Shown here in pieces: positions 10,182 to 19,724 of a stretch of DNA of 64,000 nt. The notes below the pieces were generated by a model. It was not told the origin of the DNA. It did not search any database and worked only from the letters and a program-made list of their open reading frames with translations. Within the stretch, counting starts at the first letter, position 1. Every line of letters starts with the position of its first letter. Both the position numbers and the translations under genes were made by a program. This stretch comes from Haloferax gibbonsii ATCC 33959. Its GTDB lineage: Archaea > Halobacteriota > Halobacteria > Halobacteriales > Haloferacaceae. The stretch is taken from contig NZ_AOLJ01000028.1 of the NCBI RefSeq assembly GCF_000336775.1, forward strand, positions 217,184 through 281,183, given 5' to 3'.

Positions 10182-11798
10182 ATGAAGAAACAGTTACTCG
10201 TGACGGACTTCCTCGACCGGGCCCGGACGTACTACGGCGATTACGAGGCTGTCGTCGGCGTCGACGGGGAGCGCTTCACCTACGCGGAGTTCGGCGAGCG
10301 GGTGGACAGGTTTTCGGCGGCGCTCCAATCCCGCGGCGTCGAGAAGGGCGACCGGGTCGCGGTGCTCGACCCCAACACGCACTGCCACCTCGAAGCGGCC
10401 TTCGGCGCGATGCAGTGCGGCGCGCTCCACGTCCCGCTGAACTACCGGCTCACGACCGAGGACTACGAGTACCTGCTTTCGGACTCCGGCGCGAGCGTGG
10501 TCTACGCCGACTACCAGTACGCGGGGAAAATCGAGGCCGTCCGCGACGACGTGCCCGCCGAGGTGTTCGTGACGAACGACCCCGCCGCCGTCGACGGCGA
10601 CTGGCTCGACTTCGAGGCGTTCCTCGACGAGGCCGACGCCGACGACTACGAGCGCCCCGAGATGTCCGAGGACGAACTCATCACCATCAACTACACCTCG
10701 GGGACGACCGGTGACCCGAAGGGCGTCTGCCGCACCCACCGCACCGAGTCGCTCCACGCTCAACTGGTGACGATTCACCACCACATCGCCGACGACGACG
10801 TCTACCTCTGGACGCTCCCGATGTTCCACGTCAACGGCTGGGGCCACATCTACGCCGTCACCGGCCGCGGCGCGAAACACGTCTGCACCCGCGGGGTCGA
10901 CGCCGAGCAGGTGTTCGACGCCATCGCCACCGAGGACGTGTCCTTTTTCTGTTGTGCGCCGACGGTGCTGTCGATTCTGCGGGAGTACGCCGAGGAACAC
11001 GACCCCGCGTACGCCGGCGACAACCCGGTTCGCGTGACCGCCGCCGGCAGCGCCGCGCCGAGCGCGACGATTCGCCACACCGAATCCGAGTTCGGCTGGG
11101 AGTTCACCCAGCTCTACGGCGCGACCGAGACCGGCCCGCTCATCGCCACCTCGGACGCGAACCGACTCATCCCCGACGAGGGGGGGCTTCGGTTCTCGCT
11201 CAAACAGCGGCAGGGCGTCGCCCCGCTCGGGACCGACCTGCGCGTCGTCGACGAGGACGGCGAACGGGTCCCGCGCGACGACGCCACCATCGGCGAGGTG
11301 GTCGTCCGCGGCAATCAGGTGATGGAGAAGTACTGGAACAAGCCCGACGAGACCCACGACGCCTTCAACGACCGCCTCGAAGGCTGGTATCACACCGGCG
11401 ACCTCGCGGTCGTCAACGAGGACGGCATGATTGCGATTCAGGACCGCAAGAAGGACATCATCATCTCCGGCGGCGAGAACATCTCCTCGGTCGAACTGGA
11501 GGACACGCTGTTCGACCACGACGCCGTCGGCGACGTGGCGGTCATCCCCGCGCCGTCCGAGAAGTGGGGCGAGACGCCGAAGGCGTTCGTCGTCCCCGCG
11601 AACGGCGACGTGGAGAACCCCGGCGTCACCGCCGAGGAACTGAGCGAGTACACCCGCGACCGCCTCGCCGGCTACAAGGCCATCCGCGAGTTCGAGTTCG
11701 TCGAGGAGATTCCCAAGACGGCGACCGGTAAGATTCAGAAGTACGAACTCCGCAAGCGCGAGTGGGACGACGAAGAGCGGATGGTCGGACAGGGGTAG
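10182..11798 (+). CDS. Acyl-CoA synthetase, AMP-forming
   Basis: Member of the ANL adenylating superfamily, 538 residues. The ATP/AMP-binding motif TINYTSGTTGDPKGV (about 168-182), the YGATETGP motif, the GWYHTGD motif and the C-terminal catalytic-lysine region (KTATGKIQKYELRKRE) are all present, so the enzyme should be active. It activates a carboxylic acid, probably a fatty or medium-chain acid, as its CoA thioester via an acyl-adenylate. The ATG at 10182 was taken as the start. It stands alone; no beta-oxidation gene is adjacent. Substrate cannot be deduced from sequence. Confidence 0.88.
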   Translation: MKKQLLVTDFLDRARTYYGDYEAVVGVDGERFTYAEFGERVDRFSAALQSRGVEKGDRVAVLDPNTHCHLEAAFGAMQCGALHVPLNYRLTTEDYEYLLSDSGASVVYADYQYAGKIEAVRDDVPAEVFVTNDPAAVDGDWLDFEAFLDEADADDYERPEMSEDELITINYTSGTTGDPKGVCRTHRTESLHAQLVTIHHHIADDDVYLWTLPMFHVNGWGHIYAVTGRGAKHVCTRGVDAEQVFDAIATEDVSFFCCAPTVLSILREYAEEHDPAYAGDNPVRVTAAGSAAPSATIRHTESEFGWEFTQLYGATETGPLIATSDANRLIPDEGGLRFSLKQRQGVAPLGTDLRVVDEDGERVPRDDATIGEVVVRGNQVMEKYWNKPDETHDAFNDRLEGWYHTGDLAVVNEDGMIAIQDRKKDIIISGGENISSVELEDTLFDHDAVGDVAVIPAPSEKWGETPKAFVVPANGDVENPGVTAEELSEYTRDRLAGYKAIREFEFVEEIPKTATGKIQKYELRKREWDDEERMVGQG

Positions 11799-11927
11799 GC
11801 GGCGACCCGGCGCCCCGGCGGCCCCTGACTCGGCGGCCCGCCCGACCCGTTTCGACGCTCGTCTCCCGGTGAGTCGGCCGCTTCGCCCGCAAGATATTAT
11901 TGGCTCACCGAGTATCTCGTATCTAAC

Positions 11928-14540
11928 ATGTTTTCTCCGAGTTCAGGAGGCACCTCCGCCGGCGCGATTCTCTACGTCGCGGCCGACGGCGCTGCCTCCG
12001 ATGCGGTCGTCTCGGCGCTTCGGGACGCCTTCGAGCGCCCGGTCACGCGCGCCGAGAGCGTCGACGCCGTGCGGTCGGCGCTCGACGACCGCACCGTCTC
12101 CTGTCTCGTCGCCGCCGCCGACCTCCCCGACGGACTCGAACTGGACGCGCTCGTCTCCCGCGACGGCTCCCGCGCCGAGTTTCCGGTCGTCGTCTACGCC
12201 GCCGCGGGCGACGAGGCGTTCGCCGCTCGCGCCGTCTCGCTCGGCGTCGACGACTACCTGATCCGCGACGACGCCGACGACTCCCACGCGGCACTCGTCG
12301 CGTCGGTTCGGTCGCTCGTGGACCCGGACACCGGCGACTCCCGCCCCGTCACTCGGAGTCACCGCGTCATCGTCGAGGCGATGGAAGACGGCGCGTTCGT
12401 CCTCGACGACCGAAGTCGCGTCGAGTACGTGAACCCCAGAATCGAGGAGATAACCGGGCGCGCCTCCGAGACGCTCCGCGGCGAGCAGTTCGAGTCGCTC
12501 GTCGACGCCGGCCTGTTCCCCGCGGGCGAGTACGAGCGGTACCGCGACGCCGTCTCGCGGGTTCTCTCGGAGGGCGTCACCGAACGCCTCGACGTTCGGT
12601 TCGTCGACGCCGAGGGCGACCCGCGGCTGTTCGAGCTCCAGCTCTCTCCGGCCGTCGACGGCGAGAAGGCCATCGGCGTCGTCGGCATCCCGCGGGACGT
12701 GACCGACCGCGAGGTCGCCACCAACCAGCGCGGCGAACTCCTCGAACGCATGACGGACGCCTTCTTCGCCCTCGACACCGACTGGCGCTTCGTCTACTTC
12801 AACGACCGCGCGAAGACCATCTTCAGCGAGGTTCGCGAGCCCGAACTCGGCGAGCGCATCTGGGACCTGTACCCGTCGGTCGTCGACACCGAACTGTTCG
12901 ACAACTACCACGAGGCGATGCGGACCCAAGAGCCGGTGACGTTCGAGACCTTCTCCGAGGTCTACGACGGCTGGTTCGAGGTCCGGGCGTATCCCTCGCC
13001 GTCGGGCCTGTCGGTCTACTTCCGCGACGTGACGACGCGGAAGCGCTACCTCCACGCCCTCGAATCGACCAACCAGCGCCTCGAAACCGTGTTGCAGAAC
13101 CTGCCGATCATCCTCTCGGCGTTCGACTCAGAGGGCGTGTTCACCATGTCCGAAGGGGCCGGTCTGGAGTCGCTCGGCCGCGACCCCGGCGAGGTGGTCG
13201 GCCGGTCCGCCTTCGAACTGTACGACGACACGCCCGCGGCCACCGACGCCATCGCTCGCGGGCTGTCTGGCGAGGCGGTCGACACCCGAATCGAGTACCA
13301 CGGCGCGGTCTACGACGTGTGGTACCGCCCTGTCTTCGACGACGACGGCGAGGTGTCGAAGCTCCTCGGCGTCGCCATCGACGTCACCGACCGCGCGCGG
13401 TTGGAGGACGGTCTCCGGTCGCTACAGGCGGTCACGAGGGACCTCATTCTCACCGAGAGCGTCGAGGAGGTCGCGGCGCTGGCGGTCGAGGCCGTCCCCG
13501 AACTCGTCCCCGACGCCGAGGCAGCCATCTGGCTCGCCGACGACGGCGGGGGACTGTCGCCGGCCGCCTCGACAGGCGACGGGTTCGAGTCGACGGTTCG
13601 AATCGAGACCGTCCCGGGCGGCCCCGAGTCGGACGCGGTCACCCGAGTCGACTCCGCGGCCGTGGATGACCGGCTCCTTCCCCCCGAGTCGGACGCGGCG
13701 TCTGTCCTCCGCGTCCCGCTCGGGAGCCACGGTCTCCTCGTCGTCGCGACCGACGCCGACGCGTTCCTCGACGTGGACGTTGACCTGTTCGAACTCTTCG
13801 GCTCGACGGTCGCCACCGCGCTCTCGGGAACCGTCCGCGAACAGGAACTCCGCAACCGCGAGGCGGACCTCGCCGCCGCCAACGAGCGACTCGACGATTT
13901 CGTCTCTATCGTCGCCCACGACCTCCGAAACCCGCTCGCGGTCGCCACCGGCTACCTCGACCTCGGGATTGAGTCGGGCGAGCGGGCGCACCTCGAACGC
14001 GCCGCCAACGCGGTCGAGCGGATGTCCGAACTGGTCGAGGAGGTGCTCGACCTCGCTCGCCAGCGGACGCCCGTGGTCGACGCCAAATCCGTCGACCTCG
14101 CCCGCGTCGTCGACCACGCGTGGCGCTTCGTCGACACCGGCGACGCGACGCTCGTCCGCGGGGAACTGTTCGTCGTCGAGGGCGACGACGGCCGCCTGCT
14201 CAGGCTCTTCGAGAACCTGTTTCGGAATTCCGTCGAACACGCCCGTCCCCCCGACGACCCGCTCGCCGTCCGCGTCGGCGCGCTCGACGACCGGTCCGGG
14301 TTCTACGTCGCCGACAACGGCGTCGGCATTCCCGAGGAGATACGCGAACGCGTTTTCGACCACGGCTACACCACGACGCCGCGGGGCACCGGCTACGGCC
14401 TCGCCATCGTCCGCGACATCGCCGACGCCCACGGCTGGTCCGTCTCGCTCGCCGAGTCGGCCGAGGGTGGTGCGCGGTTCGAGTTCGTGACGCCGTCGGA
14501 GCGATCGACGGCGACTGATTCGGGAGCCCTCGACGAATGA
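11928..14540 (+). CDS. Multi-PAS sensor histidine kinase with degenerate N-terminal receiver
   Basis: An 870-residue cytoplasmic kinase with no transmembrane segment. Order: receiver-like domain (about 13-130) whose acidic pocket and phospho-acceptor Asp are missing (CLVAAADLP where CVVSDYDMP is usual); three PAS domains (about 143-260, 272-385, 386-500); a GAF-like region (about 505-645); a HisKA helix with the phospho-accepting His664 (IVAHDLRNPLA); and a HATPase domain with N box (ENLFRNSVEHA), G1 (DNGVGIP) and G2 (GTGYGLAIV). The kinase core looks intact. It presumably senses redox, light or a small ligand through PAS/GAF. No response regulator is next to it. The ATG at 11928 follows an AT-rich leader. 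Confidence 0.9.
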   Translation: MFSPSSGGTSAGAILYVAADGAASDAVVSALRDAFERPVTRAESVDAVRSALDDRTVSCLVAAADLPDGLELDALVSRDGSRAEFPVVVYAAAGDEAFAARAVSLGVDDYLIRDDADDSHAALVASVRSLVDPDTGDSRPVTRSHRVIVEAMEDGAFVLDDRSRVEYVNPRIEEITGRASETLRGEQFESLVDAGLFPAGEYERYRDAVSRVLSEGVTERLDVRFVDAEGDPRLFELQLSPAVDGEKAIGVVGIPRDVTDREVATNQRGELLERMTDAFFALDTDWRFVYFNDRAKTIFSEVREPELGERIWDLYPSVVDTELFDNYHEAMRTQEPVTFETFSEVYDGWFEVRAYPSPSGLSVYFRDVTTRKRYLHALESTNQRLETVLQNLPIILSAFDSEGVFTMSEGAGLESLGRDPGEVVGRSAFELYDDTPAATDAIARGLSGEAVDTRIEYHGAVYDVWYRPVFDDDGEVSKLLGVAIDVTDRARLEDGLRSLQAVTRDLILTESVEEVAALAVEAVPELVPDAEAAIWLADDGGGLSPAASTGDGFESTVRIETVPGGPESDAVTRVDSAAVDDRLLPPESDAASVLRVPLGSHGLLVVATDADAFLDVDVDLFELFGSTVATALSGTVREQELRNREADLAAANERLDDFVSIVAHDLRNPLAVATGYLDLGIESGERAHLERAANAVERMSELVEEVLDLARQRTPVVDAKSVDLARVVDHAWRFVDTGDATLVRGELFVVEGDDGRLLRLFENLFRNSVEHARPPDDPLAVRVGALDDRSGFYVADNGVGIPEEIRERVFDHGYTTTPRGTGYGLAIVRDIADAHGWSVSLAESAEGGARFEFVTPSERSTATDSGALDE

Positions 14541-14653
14541 CGCACACGATTCTCGTCGCCGAGGACGGGAACCACCTCGATGGAGCTCTCGCCGAGAGGA
14601 CGGCCCCCGTGTCGGCCTCGCGCCCCGCTGTGCTCGACCCGGTCCTCGACTGA
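14537..14653 (+). CDS. Possible 38-residue ORF overlapping the kinase stop
   Basis: An ATG overlaps the kinase stop codon (ATGA) and opens a 38-codon frame. It begins MTHTILVAEDGNHLDGALAE, which resembles the first strand and loop of universal stress proteins or receiver domains, then ends at a stop before a domain could form. It could be a translated small protein, the remnant of a truncated UspA- or CheY-like gene, or chance. No frameshift restoring a longer frame was obvious to me. Confidence 0.3.
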   Translation: MTHTILVAEDGNHLDGALAERTAPVSASRPAVLDPVLD

Positions 14654-14752
14654 GCTTCGACCTCTCACCGAGCGACCGAATCGCACGGTATCGCGTCGTA
14701 GACCCCGCTTTTCGGTCGTTCTCGATTCCTTAGATTCGGAAATCACGCTCTC

Positions 14753-14760
14753 TTTATATG
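14753..14760 (+). promoter_or_regulatory. TATA-like box upstream of the DoxX-family gene
   Basis: TTTATATG, 40-47 nt before the ATG at 14800, which would give a leader of roughly 15-20 nt. Confidence 0.5.
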
Positions 14761-14799
14761 CTATGGGGGGTCGTTCGTTCACTTGTTAGGTGAAAGACA

Positions 14800-15321
14800 A
14801 TGGCCGCTAACTCACAAATCGAGATGCTGGGGAACAGGATGGACTTCGACTACTCGCAGGGCGTCACGGGCTACGTGCTCGTGCTGACCCGCCTCATCAC
14901 CGGTTACTGGTTCTTCCACGCCGGTGTGACGAAGCTCGGCGGCTTCAGCGCCGCGGGCTACCTCGCGAACGCCCCCGCCGCCTCGCCGCTGCAGGGCTTC
15001 TTCGCGTGGGCCGCCGCGACCCCGTGGCTCCTCGAGTTCACGAACTTCATGATTCCCGTCGGTGAGACGCTCATCGGCCTCGGACTCATCGTGGGTGCAC
15101 TCGTCCGGCTCGCCGCCTTCTTCGGCGGCGTCCTGATGGTGTTCTTCTACCTCGGGAACGCCGACTGGGCCCACGGCGTGGTCAACGGTGACCTGTTCGG
15201 GCTGATGATGTTCGCCATCGTCGGGACCCTCGCGGCGGGCCGCATCCTCGGCCTCGACGCCATCATCGAGAAGATGGAGTTCGTCCGCCAGCGCCCCGCG
15301 CTCAAGTACCTCCTCGGCTGA
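14800..15321 (+). CDS. DoxX-family membrane protein
   Basis: A 173-residue integral membrane protein with about four hydrophobic segments (roughly 24-45, 80-100, 103-120, 128-150). The first-helix motif LTRLITGYWFFHAGVTKLGG matches the DoxX/DoxD family, which includes the thiosulfate:quinone oxidoreductase subunit and many small redox-linked membrane proteins. A specific activity cannot be assigned. It is monocistronic, with its own TATA-like box. The acidic and charged ends lie outside the membrane segments. Confidence 0.8.
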   Translation: MAANSQIEMLGNRMDFDYSQGVTGYVLVLTRLITGYWFFHAGVTKLGGFSAAGYLANAPAASPLQGFFAWAAATPWLLEFTNFMIPVGETLIGLGLIVGALVRLAAFFGGVLMVFFYLGNADWAHGVVNGDLFGLMMFAIVGTLAAGRILGLDAIIEKMEFVRQRPALKYLLG

Positions 15322-15443
15322 GCGGGATATCCTTCCCCCTCGCGGCCGTGTCGGTGCGCCGCGGTGACCCACCAACTCCACCGCACCCGGCGCGCTTCGG
15401 CGAACGAAAGAACACTACGAACGACGAGACTGATTTTCTCCGA

Positions 15444-16427
15444 TTACTTCCTGTCGAGCCTGCTGAGGCCCTGCCAAATCGCCTCGATGAGCCGCGCTTC
15501 TCCGTCGAACTCGCCCGCCTCGCCGTCCCCATTCGCAGAACTGTCCTGTTTTGCCGCTTCCGCACCGTCGACGTCGTCCCAGCCGCGGGCGATGGCGTCT
15601 TCGAGGACGGAAAGCGAGTGGTTCTCGAAGTTGTTCATGCCCCGGAACGATTCGAGCGCCGCGACGGCCTCGTCGTCGAACTCGCCGCTCGGCGTCCCGT
15701 CGTAGAAGCCGAGGTCGGCTAACGTTTCGAGCACCGATTCGGCCGTCTCGCCGGATAGCGACCGGGTCTCCTCGGGCGCTTCGCGCTCCAAGAGCGTGAT
15801 GTCGTACAGCTTGAACACGCGTTCGAGCTCGTCTATCGGGTGGTCGTGGTCGTCGACGCGCACGTCGACCCAGCGGTCGTTGCCGCCGTCGTAGCCGCCC
15901 TCGGGCTTGGCGATGTACATCGCCGCCGACTGTTCGCCGCGCTTGTCGCCGCCGGCGTCGTTGCCGGCGTGGAGCGCCGCGAGCAGGCGCTCGGGGAGGC
16001 CGCCGTCGGTCGTCTCGAACGCCTCGGCCATCGCTTCGAGCGTCGCCTCGTTTTCGAGGATGTTCCCCTGGACGGTGTAGTGCTCTCCTTGGATGTCGCC
16101 GGCCACGTCGAAGCACTCCTCGCCGGTGAAGGCCGCGATGCTCCCGTCCGCCCCCACGACGCCGACCTGCCTGCTCGGGGCCTCGCCGTCGGCGTCGGTC
16201 AGTTCGGCGACGACCTCCTCGGCCGAATGCCCCTCGCGCAGGAGGTCCAATCCGTCGGGACCGTAAGCGACGTTCGCGAAGCTCTGGGTGGCGATTGCGC
16301 CGGCGTCCGCGCTGACGAACGGGACGACGGAACCGACGCTCACGAACTTCGACTGGACGGCCACGCCGACGGCGTCCTGTTCCGGGTCGCGGGCGACGAT
16401 TGAGAAGGTCGACGGTCGCGGTGTCAT
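15444..16427 (-). CDS. DUF1028 family protein (Ntn-hydrolase-like)
   Basis: A 327-residue protein. The first ~215 residues match DUF1028: TFSIVARDPEQDAVGVAVQSK at the N-terminus and the ATQSFANV, GVVGADGSIAAFTGEEC and HYTVQGNIL segments. Members have a fold resembling N-terminal-nucleophile hydrolases and often a C-terminal peptidoglycan-binding-like helical domain, here about 235-327, with an Asp/Gly/Ser linker. The reaction is not established. The ATG giving MTPRPSTFS fits the family N-terminus; the frame continues upstream without similarity. Confidence 0.82.
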   Translation of the reverse strand: MTPRPSTFSIVARDPEQDAVGVAVQSKFVSVGSVVPFVSADAGAIATQSFANVAYGPDGLDLLREGHSAEEVVAELTDADGEAPSRQVGVVGADGSIAAFTGEECFDVAGDIQGEHYTVQGNILENEATLEAMAEAFETTDGGLPERLLAALHAGNDAGGDKRGEQSAAMYIAKPEGGYDGGNDRWVDVRVDDHDHPIDELERVFKLYDITLLEREAPEETRSLSGETAESVLETLADLGFYDGTPSGEFDDEAVAALESFRGMNNFENHSLSVLEDAIARGWDDVDGAEAAKQDSSANGDGEAGEFDGEARLIEAIWQGLSRLDRK

Positions 16428-16545
16428 GGTCGGAACCGACGGACGCCGGGCGAATAAGGGTTCACGTCCCGGCGGAACCGTTGGGGAGGTCGGGTCGCCC
16501 CGCGGCCGGCTCGGCCGGCTCGGTGGCCGCACGCCTCGGCGGCGA

Positions 16546-17145
16546 CTACGCCGAGATGCGGTCGATGTGCGACTCGATAGCCGCCCGGAGCGACTCGATG
16601 GACTCGTCGGGCTCGAACACCGTCAGCCGGCGGGCGCGCGTCCCGGTCAGAATCGAGAGAAACAGCTCGGCCTCGGCGTCGGGGTCGATTGCCTCGAACT
16701 CGCCGGCCTCGATTCCGCGGACGAGGATGTCCCGCAGCAGCTCCGTGAGTTCGTCGTCGATGTGGCGATACTCCTCGCGGTAGTCCTCGTCGTGCCGAGC
16801 GTTCATCCGCAGTTCGAACATGGACAGTTGGAGCCGGTAGGCCTCCTCGGAGAGCGTCTCCGGGAGGAGCGTCTCGACTACCGTTTCGAGTTCCTCTCTG
16901 GGCGTGCGGTCCCCTCGGGGGAGGCCGTCCAGGAACTCCGCGAGGACGTAGTCGAGGAAGTCGACCAGTAGCTCGTCTTTCCCGTCGTAGTGGTAGTACA
17001 GGAGTGCCTTGCTGTTCTCGAACTCGTCGGCGATGTCCTGCATCGTCAGGTTGCCGTAGCCGTGTCTCTGTAGCGCCCTGTACGTCGCCTCCATGATGCG
17101 CCGCTTCGCCGGCTCCAACTCCTCGGCGCGCCCGTCCCGCGTCAT
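16546..17145 (-). CDS. TetR/AcrR family transcriptional regulator
   Basis: A 199-residue repressor-type protein. The N-terminal helix-turn-helix (about 13-60) contains the TetR signature TMQDIADEFENSKALLYYHYDGKDELL spread over 34-60; the C-terminal helices (70-199) would bind a ligand. Its targets are unknown. It lies downstream of the DUF7519-like membrane protein in the same direction, separated by 70 bases, so it may be read from that operon or from its own promoter. Confidence 0.88.
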   Translation of the reverse strand: MTRDGRAEELEPAKRRIMEATYRALQRHGYGNLTMQDIADEFENSKALLYYHYDGKDELLVDFLDYVLAEFLDGLPRGDRTPREELETVVETLLPETLSEEAYRLQLSMFELRMNARHDEDYREEYRHIDDELTELLRDILVRGIEAGEFEAIDPDAEAELFLSILTGTRARRLTVFEPDESIESLRAAIESHIDRISA

Positions 17146-17215
17146 GCTAGGGGGTTCTCGTTGGACGGAAGTGTCGCTTTCGGGTCGTCGCGGGCGGGCG
17201 CTTGGGTCCCACATC

Positions 17216-17731
17216 TCACTTCCGTGCCTGCAACGCGAACAGGAGCGCCACCGACCCGACGAGAAGCGCGAGGAGCGCGACGACCGACCGTCCGCCGGTG
17301 ACGCCGGCGTATATTCCGTAGCCGAGCGTCGCCCCGGCCGCATACACGAGGGTGCTGCTCAGCCCGTGGACGGCCTCGATTCGGAACGTCGAGGGCTCCC
17401 GCCCGACCTCGCGCGCGATGCTGAACCCGTGTTTCCCCACGTCCCACGCGAGGAGTACGAGGAACGCGGCCGCGAGCAGGAACGGCGGTGTCAGACCCAA
17501 GACGCCGGCGAGCACGACTGACCCCGCGAGGAGCGCGATGCCCGGCGCGTAGGCCGACTCGACGCCGAACGTGAGTGCACCAGCGAGCGAGAGCACTCCC
17601 AGCGCGCCCATCGCGAGCGCGGGGACCGAGACCGCGGTAATGACGGCCGCACCGGTCGCGGCCGCGAGCGCACCGCCGCTGCTCCGGAGCGGCGGGGCGC
17701 TATCTGGACGTCGTGGCACGGCTTTGACCAC
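17216..17731 (-). CDS. Membrane protein of the DUF58/DUF4129 cluster (DUF7519-like)
   Basis: A 171-residue protein with four to five hydrophobic helices (about 25-45, 48-70, 75-95, 120-140, 148-168). Haloarchaeal DUF58/DUF4129 clusters often end with such a small membrane protein, and I assign it to that group from position and topology rather than a specific motif. GTG start, overlapping the 3' end of the DUF58 gene by 32 bases. Function unknown; presumably part of a MoxR-associated envelope or chaperone system. Confidence 0.7.
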   Translation of the reverse strand: MVKAVPRRPDSAPPLRSSGGALAAATGAAVITAVSVPALAMGALGVLSLAGALTFGVESAYAPGIALLAGSVVLAGVLGLTPPFLLAAAFLVLLAWDVGKHGFSIAREVGREPSTFRIEAVHGLSSTLVYAAGATLGYGIYAGVTGGRSVVALLALLVGSVALLFALQARK

Positions 17732-19724
17732 CGCGCGTCACCTCCCGTAGCGGTTCGGTCGGGTCCCAATCGCTCGCGGGGATACCGGCCGCTCGAAGCC
17801 GCCGCAGCCGTCGCTCCCTCGCGAGCGACGCGTATCCGGACTCGTAGCCGCGAGCGTGCGTCCGAGCCGTCGGGTCCGGACTGAGAACCGAAACGGGGTG
17901 CCCGTGCGCGTCGAACCGCCGCGCGGCGGTCACGCTCGCGTCGTCGGAGAGCGGCGAGACGAAGACGACCCGCGTGTCCGCCCGAACTCGCCGGTGAATC
18001 TCGTGAACTGCCGCGGACGCGTCCACCTCGCCGTCCGGAGGCTCCCATCCGAACGCGGGGTTGGCCACCAGCGCCTCCCGAAGCCGGCGGTGGTGGTCGC
18101 CTCCGCGGCCGGGCGGGAGCCGACAGGACCGCGGTGAGAGCGCCGCGAGACCGACCGGCACGCCCGCGGAGCGGAAGCGAGAGGCGAGGGCGTCAGCGGC
18201 GGCGACGCCCTGCTGGACGACCGGCTCACCGTTGCCGTCGCCGTCGCCGTCACTGTCGCTATCGCCCCCGCCACCCCATGCGACGTAGGCCTCGGTCCGC
18301 GCGTCAACGACGACGAGCACTCGCTGGCGTCGGTGTTCGTGAAACGCCACCGTCGAGAACTCCCCCGTCTTGGCCTTCCGTCTCCAGTCGATTCGCGATG
18401 GGGGGTCACCCGGTCGATACTCTCTGACGGAGTGGAACTCGACGCCCGGCCCCGGGGCGTCCGACCGCGACCGACCCGCTCGCGTCGTCGTTCTCGCGGG
18501 GGCGCGACCGGAAAGCGGTTTTGCCGGCGGGCGGCACGAAACCGTCGTCTCGGTGTCGACGAGCGTTTCCCGCTTGCGTACCCCGAGGGCGTCGCGCGTG
18601 ACGACGAGCGCAGGGTCGAACGCGTGGTCGCCGCGGACGGCTTCGACCGTGTACGTGACGCTCGCACGCTTCCCCGGTCGGAGCGCGGTCGCGAACTTCG
18701 GCGACCCGTCGACCACGGCGAGCCCCGGCGGAACCCCGTCGACGAGTCGGAGGTCCGCGAGCGTCGCGTCGCCGACGTTCCGAACCGAGAGGGTCACCTC
18801 GACCTCGTCGCCGACCGCGGGTTCGGCGTCGCTGACCGCTCTTTCGACCGCCACCGCCTGCGATGGGGTCGGAACCGCGCGGGCGTACCCCGAGACGGTG
18901 ATTCCGAACAGCGCGAGGAGGAGCAGTCCCGGTCGCAGCGTGACGATTCCGAGCCCGCCGACTGCGAGCGCTGCGGCGGTCACGCCGTGGACCCGGTCAG
19001 TCGCCGACTCGCGTTCGAGGCTCTCTTCGCCGTCCGGGAGATATCGGCTCGTCCGCACGGCGGGTTCGTCCCCGAACGCCGCCCGAACGTCGGCCGACGG
19101 GGCCGGTGTCACGTCGCCCGCGCCGGACCGCTTCGACAGCGCGGCAGCGGCGCGACGCGCCCGACGAGCGAACGGCGGCTCGCCGCGGACCAGCGCGCGG
19201 GCGTATCCCGAGGGCGACAGCGACGGGACGAGGTCGCCGGCGAAGAACGCCGATGCGAGCGGGTCGTCCGTCCAACTCCCGTCGCGGAGCCGCGTTTCGA
19301 CCTCACTCGGGCTCGGCCCGTCACCCCGAGAGAGCACGCTCGTCGCCGCGCCCCGGAGGTCGTCGCGGAGCTCCCGGCGGTTCGCCGGCTCCGCGTCGCG
19401 CCGGTCGGTCCACTCGATTGCGTTCACTCGCCGGGCGAACTCCGCCCCCGACGGGTCGTACTGCGGACGACGCTCCGGCGAGGGGAACGCGTCTGCGGTG
19501 GCCGCCTTTCCCCCACTGTCGCTCGCGGCGTCCCCGCTGAGAGCGTTCAACAGCGAGCGGGCGGCGAGGGCGGCGGCGGCGACGCCGACGACGGCGACGG
19601 GTGCCGTTCGGGCGGCCCCTGTAAGTGAGACGCCGCGGGCGACGCCCGGAGAAGCGACGAGCAGTACGCCGACGAGGCCCGACGCGAGGCCGACGAGCAA
19701 CAACCCGCGGCGAGCGCGGCTCAC
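17700..19724 (-). CDS. DUF58 domain protein, membrane-anchored
   Basis: A 674-residue protein. Two hydrophobic segments at the N-terminus (about 8-28 and 38-58) and another pair near 250-295 anchor it. A CARDB-like beta domain follows (about 315-400; SVRNVGDATLADLRLVDGVPPG), then the DUF58 signature (HSVREYRPGDPPSRIDWRRK) leading into a VWA-like domain (VLVVVDART). A low-complexity Gly/Asp/Ser insert (GGGGDSDSDGDGDGNG) interrupts the latter. The start is a GTG overlapping the DUF4129 stop by 4 bases (GTGA); the frame extends further upstream only as a shadow of that gene. DUF58 proteins usually partner MoxR AAA ATPases, but none is in this cluster. Confidence 0.85.
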   Translation of the reverse strand: MSRARRGLLLVGLASGLVGVLLVASPGVARGVSLTGAARTAPVAVVGVAAAALAARSLLNALSGDAASDSGGKAATADAFPSPERRPQYDPSGAEFARRVNAIEWTDRRDAEPANRRELRDDLRGAATSVLSRGDGPSPSEVETRLRDGSWTDDPLASAFFAGDLVPSLSPSGYARALVRGEPPFARRARRAAAALSKRSGAGDVTPAPSADVRAAFGDEPAVRTSRYLPDGEESLERESATDRVHGVTAAALAVGGLGIVTLRPGLLLLALFGITVSGYARAVPTPSQAVAVERAVSDAEPAVGDEVEVTLSVRNVGDATLADLRLVDGVPPGLAVVDGSPKFATALRPGKRASVTYTVEAVRGDHAFDPALVVTRDALGVRKRETLVDTETTVSCRPPAKPLSGRAPARTTTRAGRSRSDAPGPGVEFHSVREYRPGDPPSRIDWRRKAKTGEFSTVAFHEHRRQRVLVVVDARTEAYVAWGGGGDSDSDGDGDGNGEPVVQQGVAAADALASRFRSAGVPVGLAALSPRSCRLPPGRGGDHHRRLREALVANPAFGWEPPDGEVDASAAVHEIHRRVRADTRVVFVSPLSDDASVTAARRFDAHGHPVSVLSPDPTARTHARGYESGYASLARERRLRRLRAAGIPASDWDPTEPLREVTRGGQSRATTSR

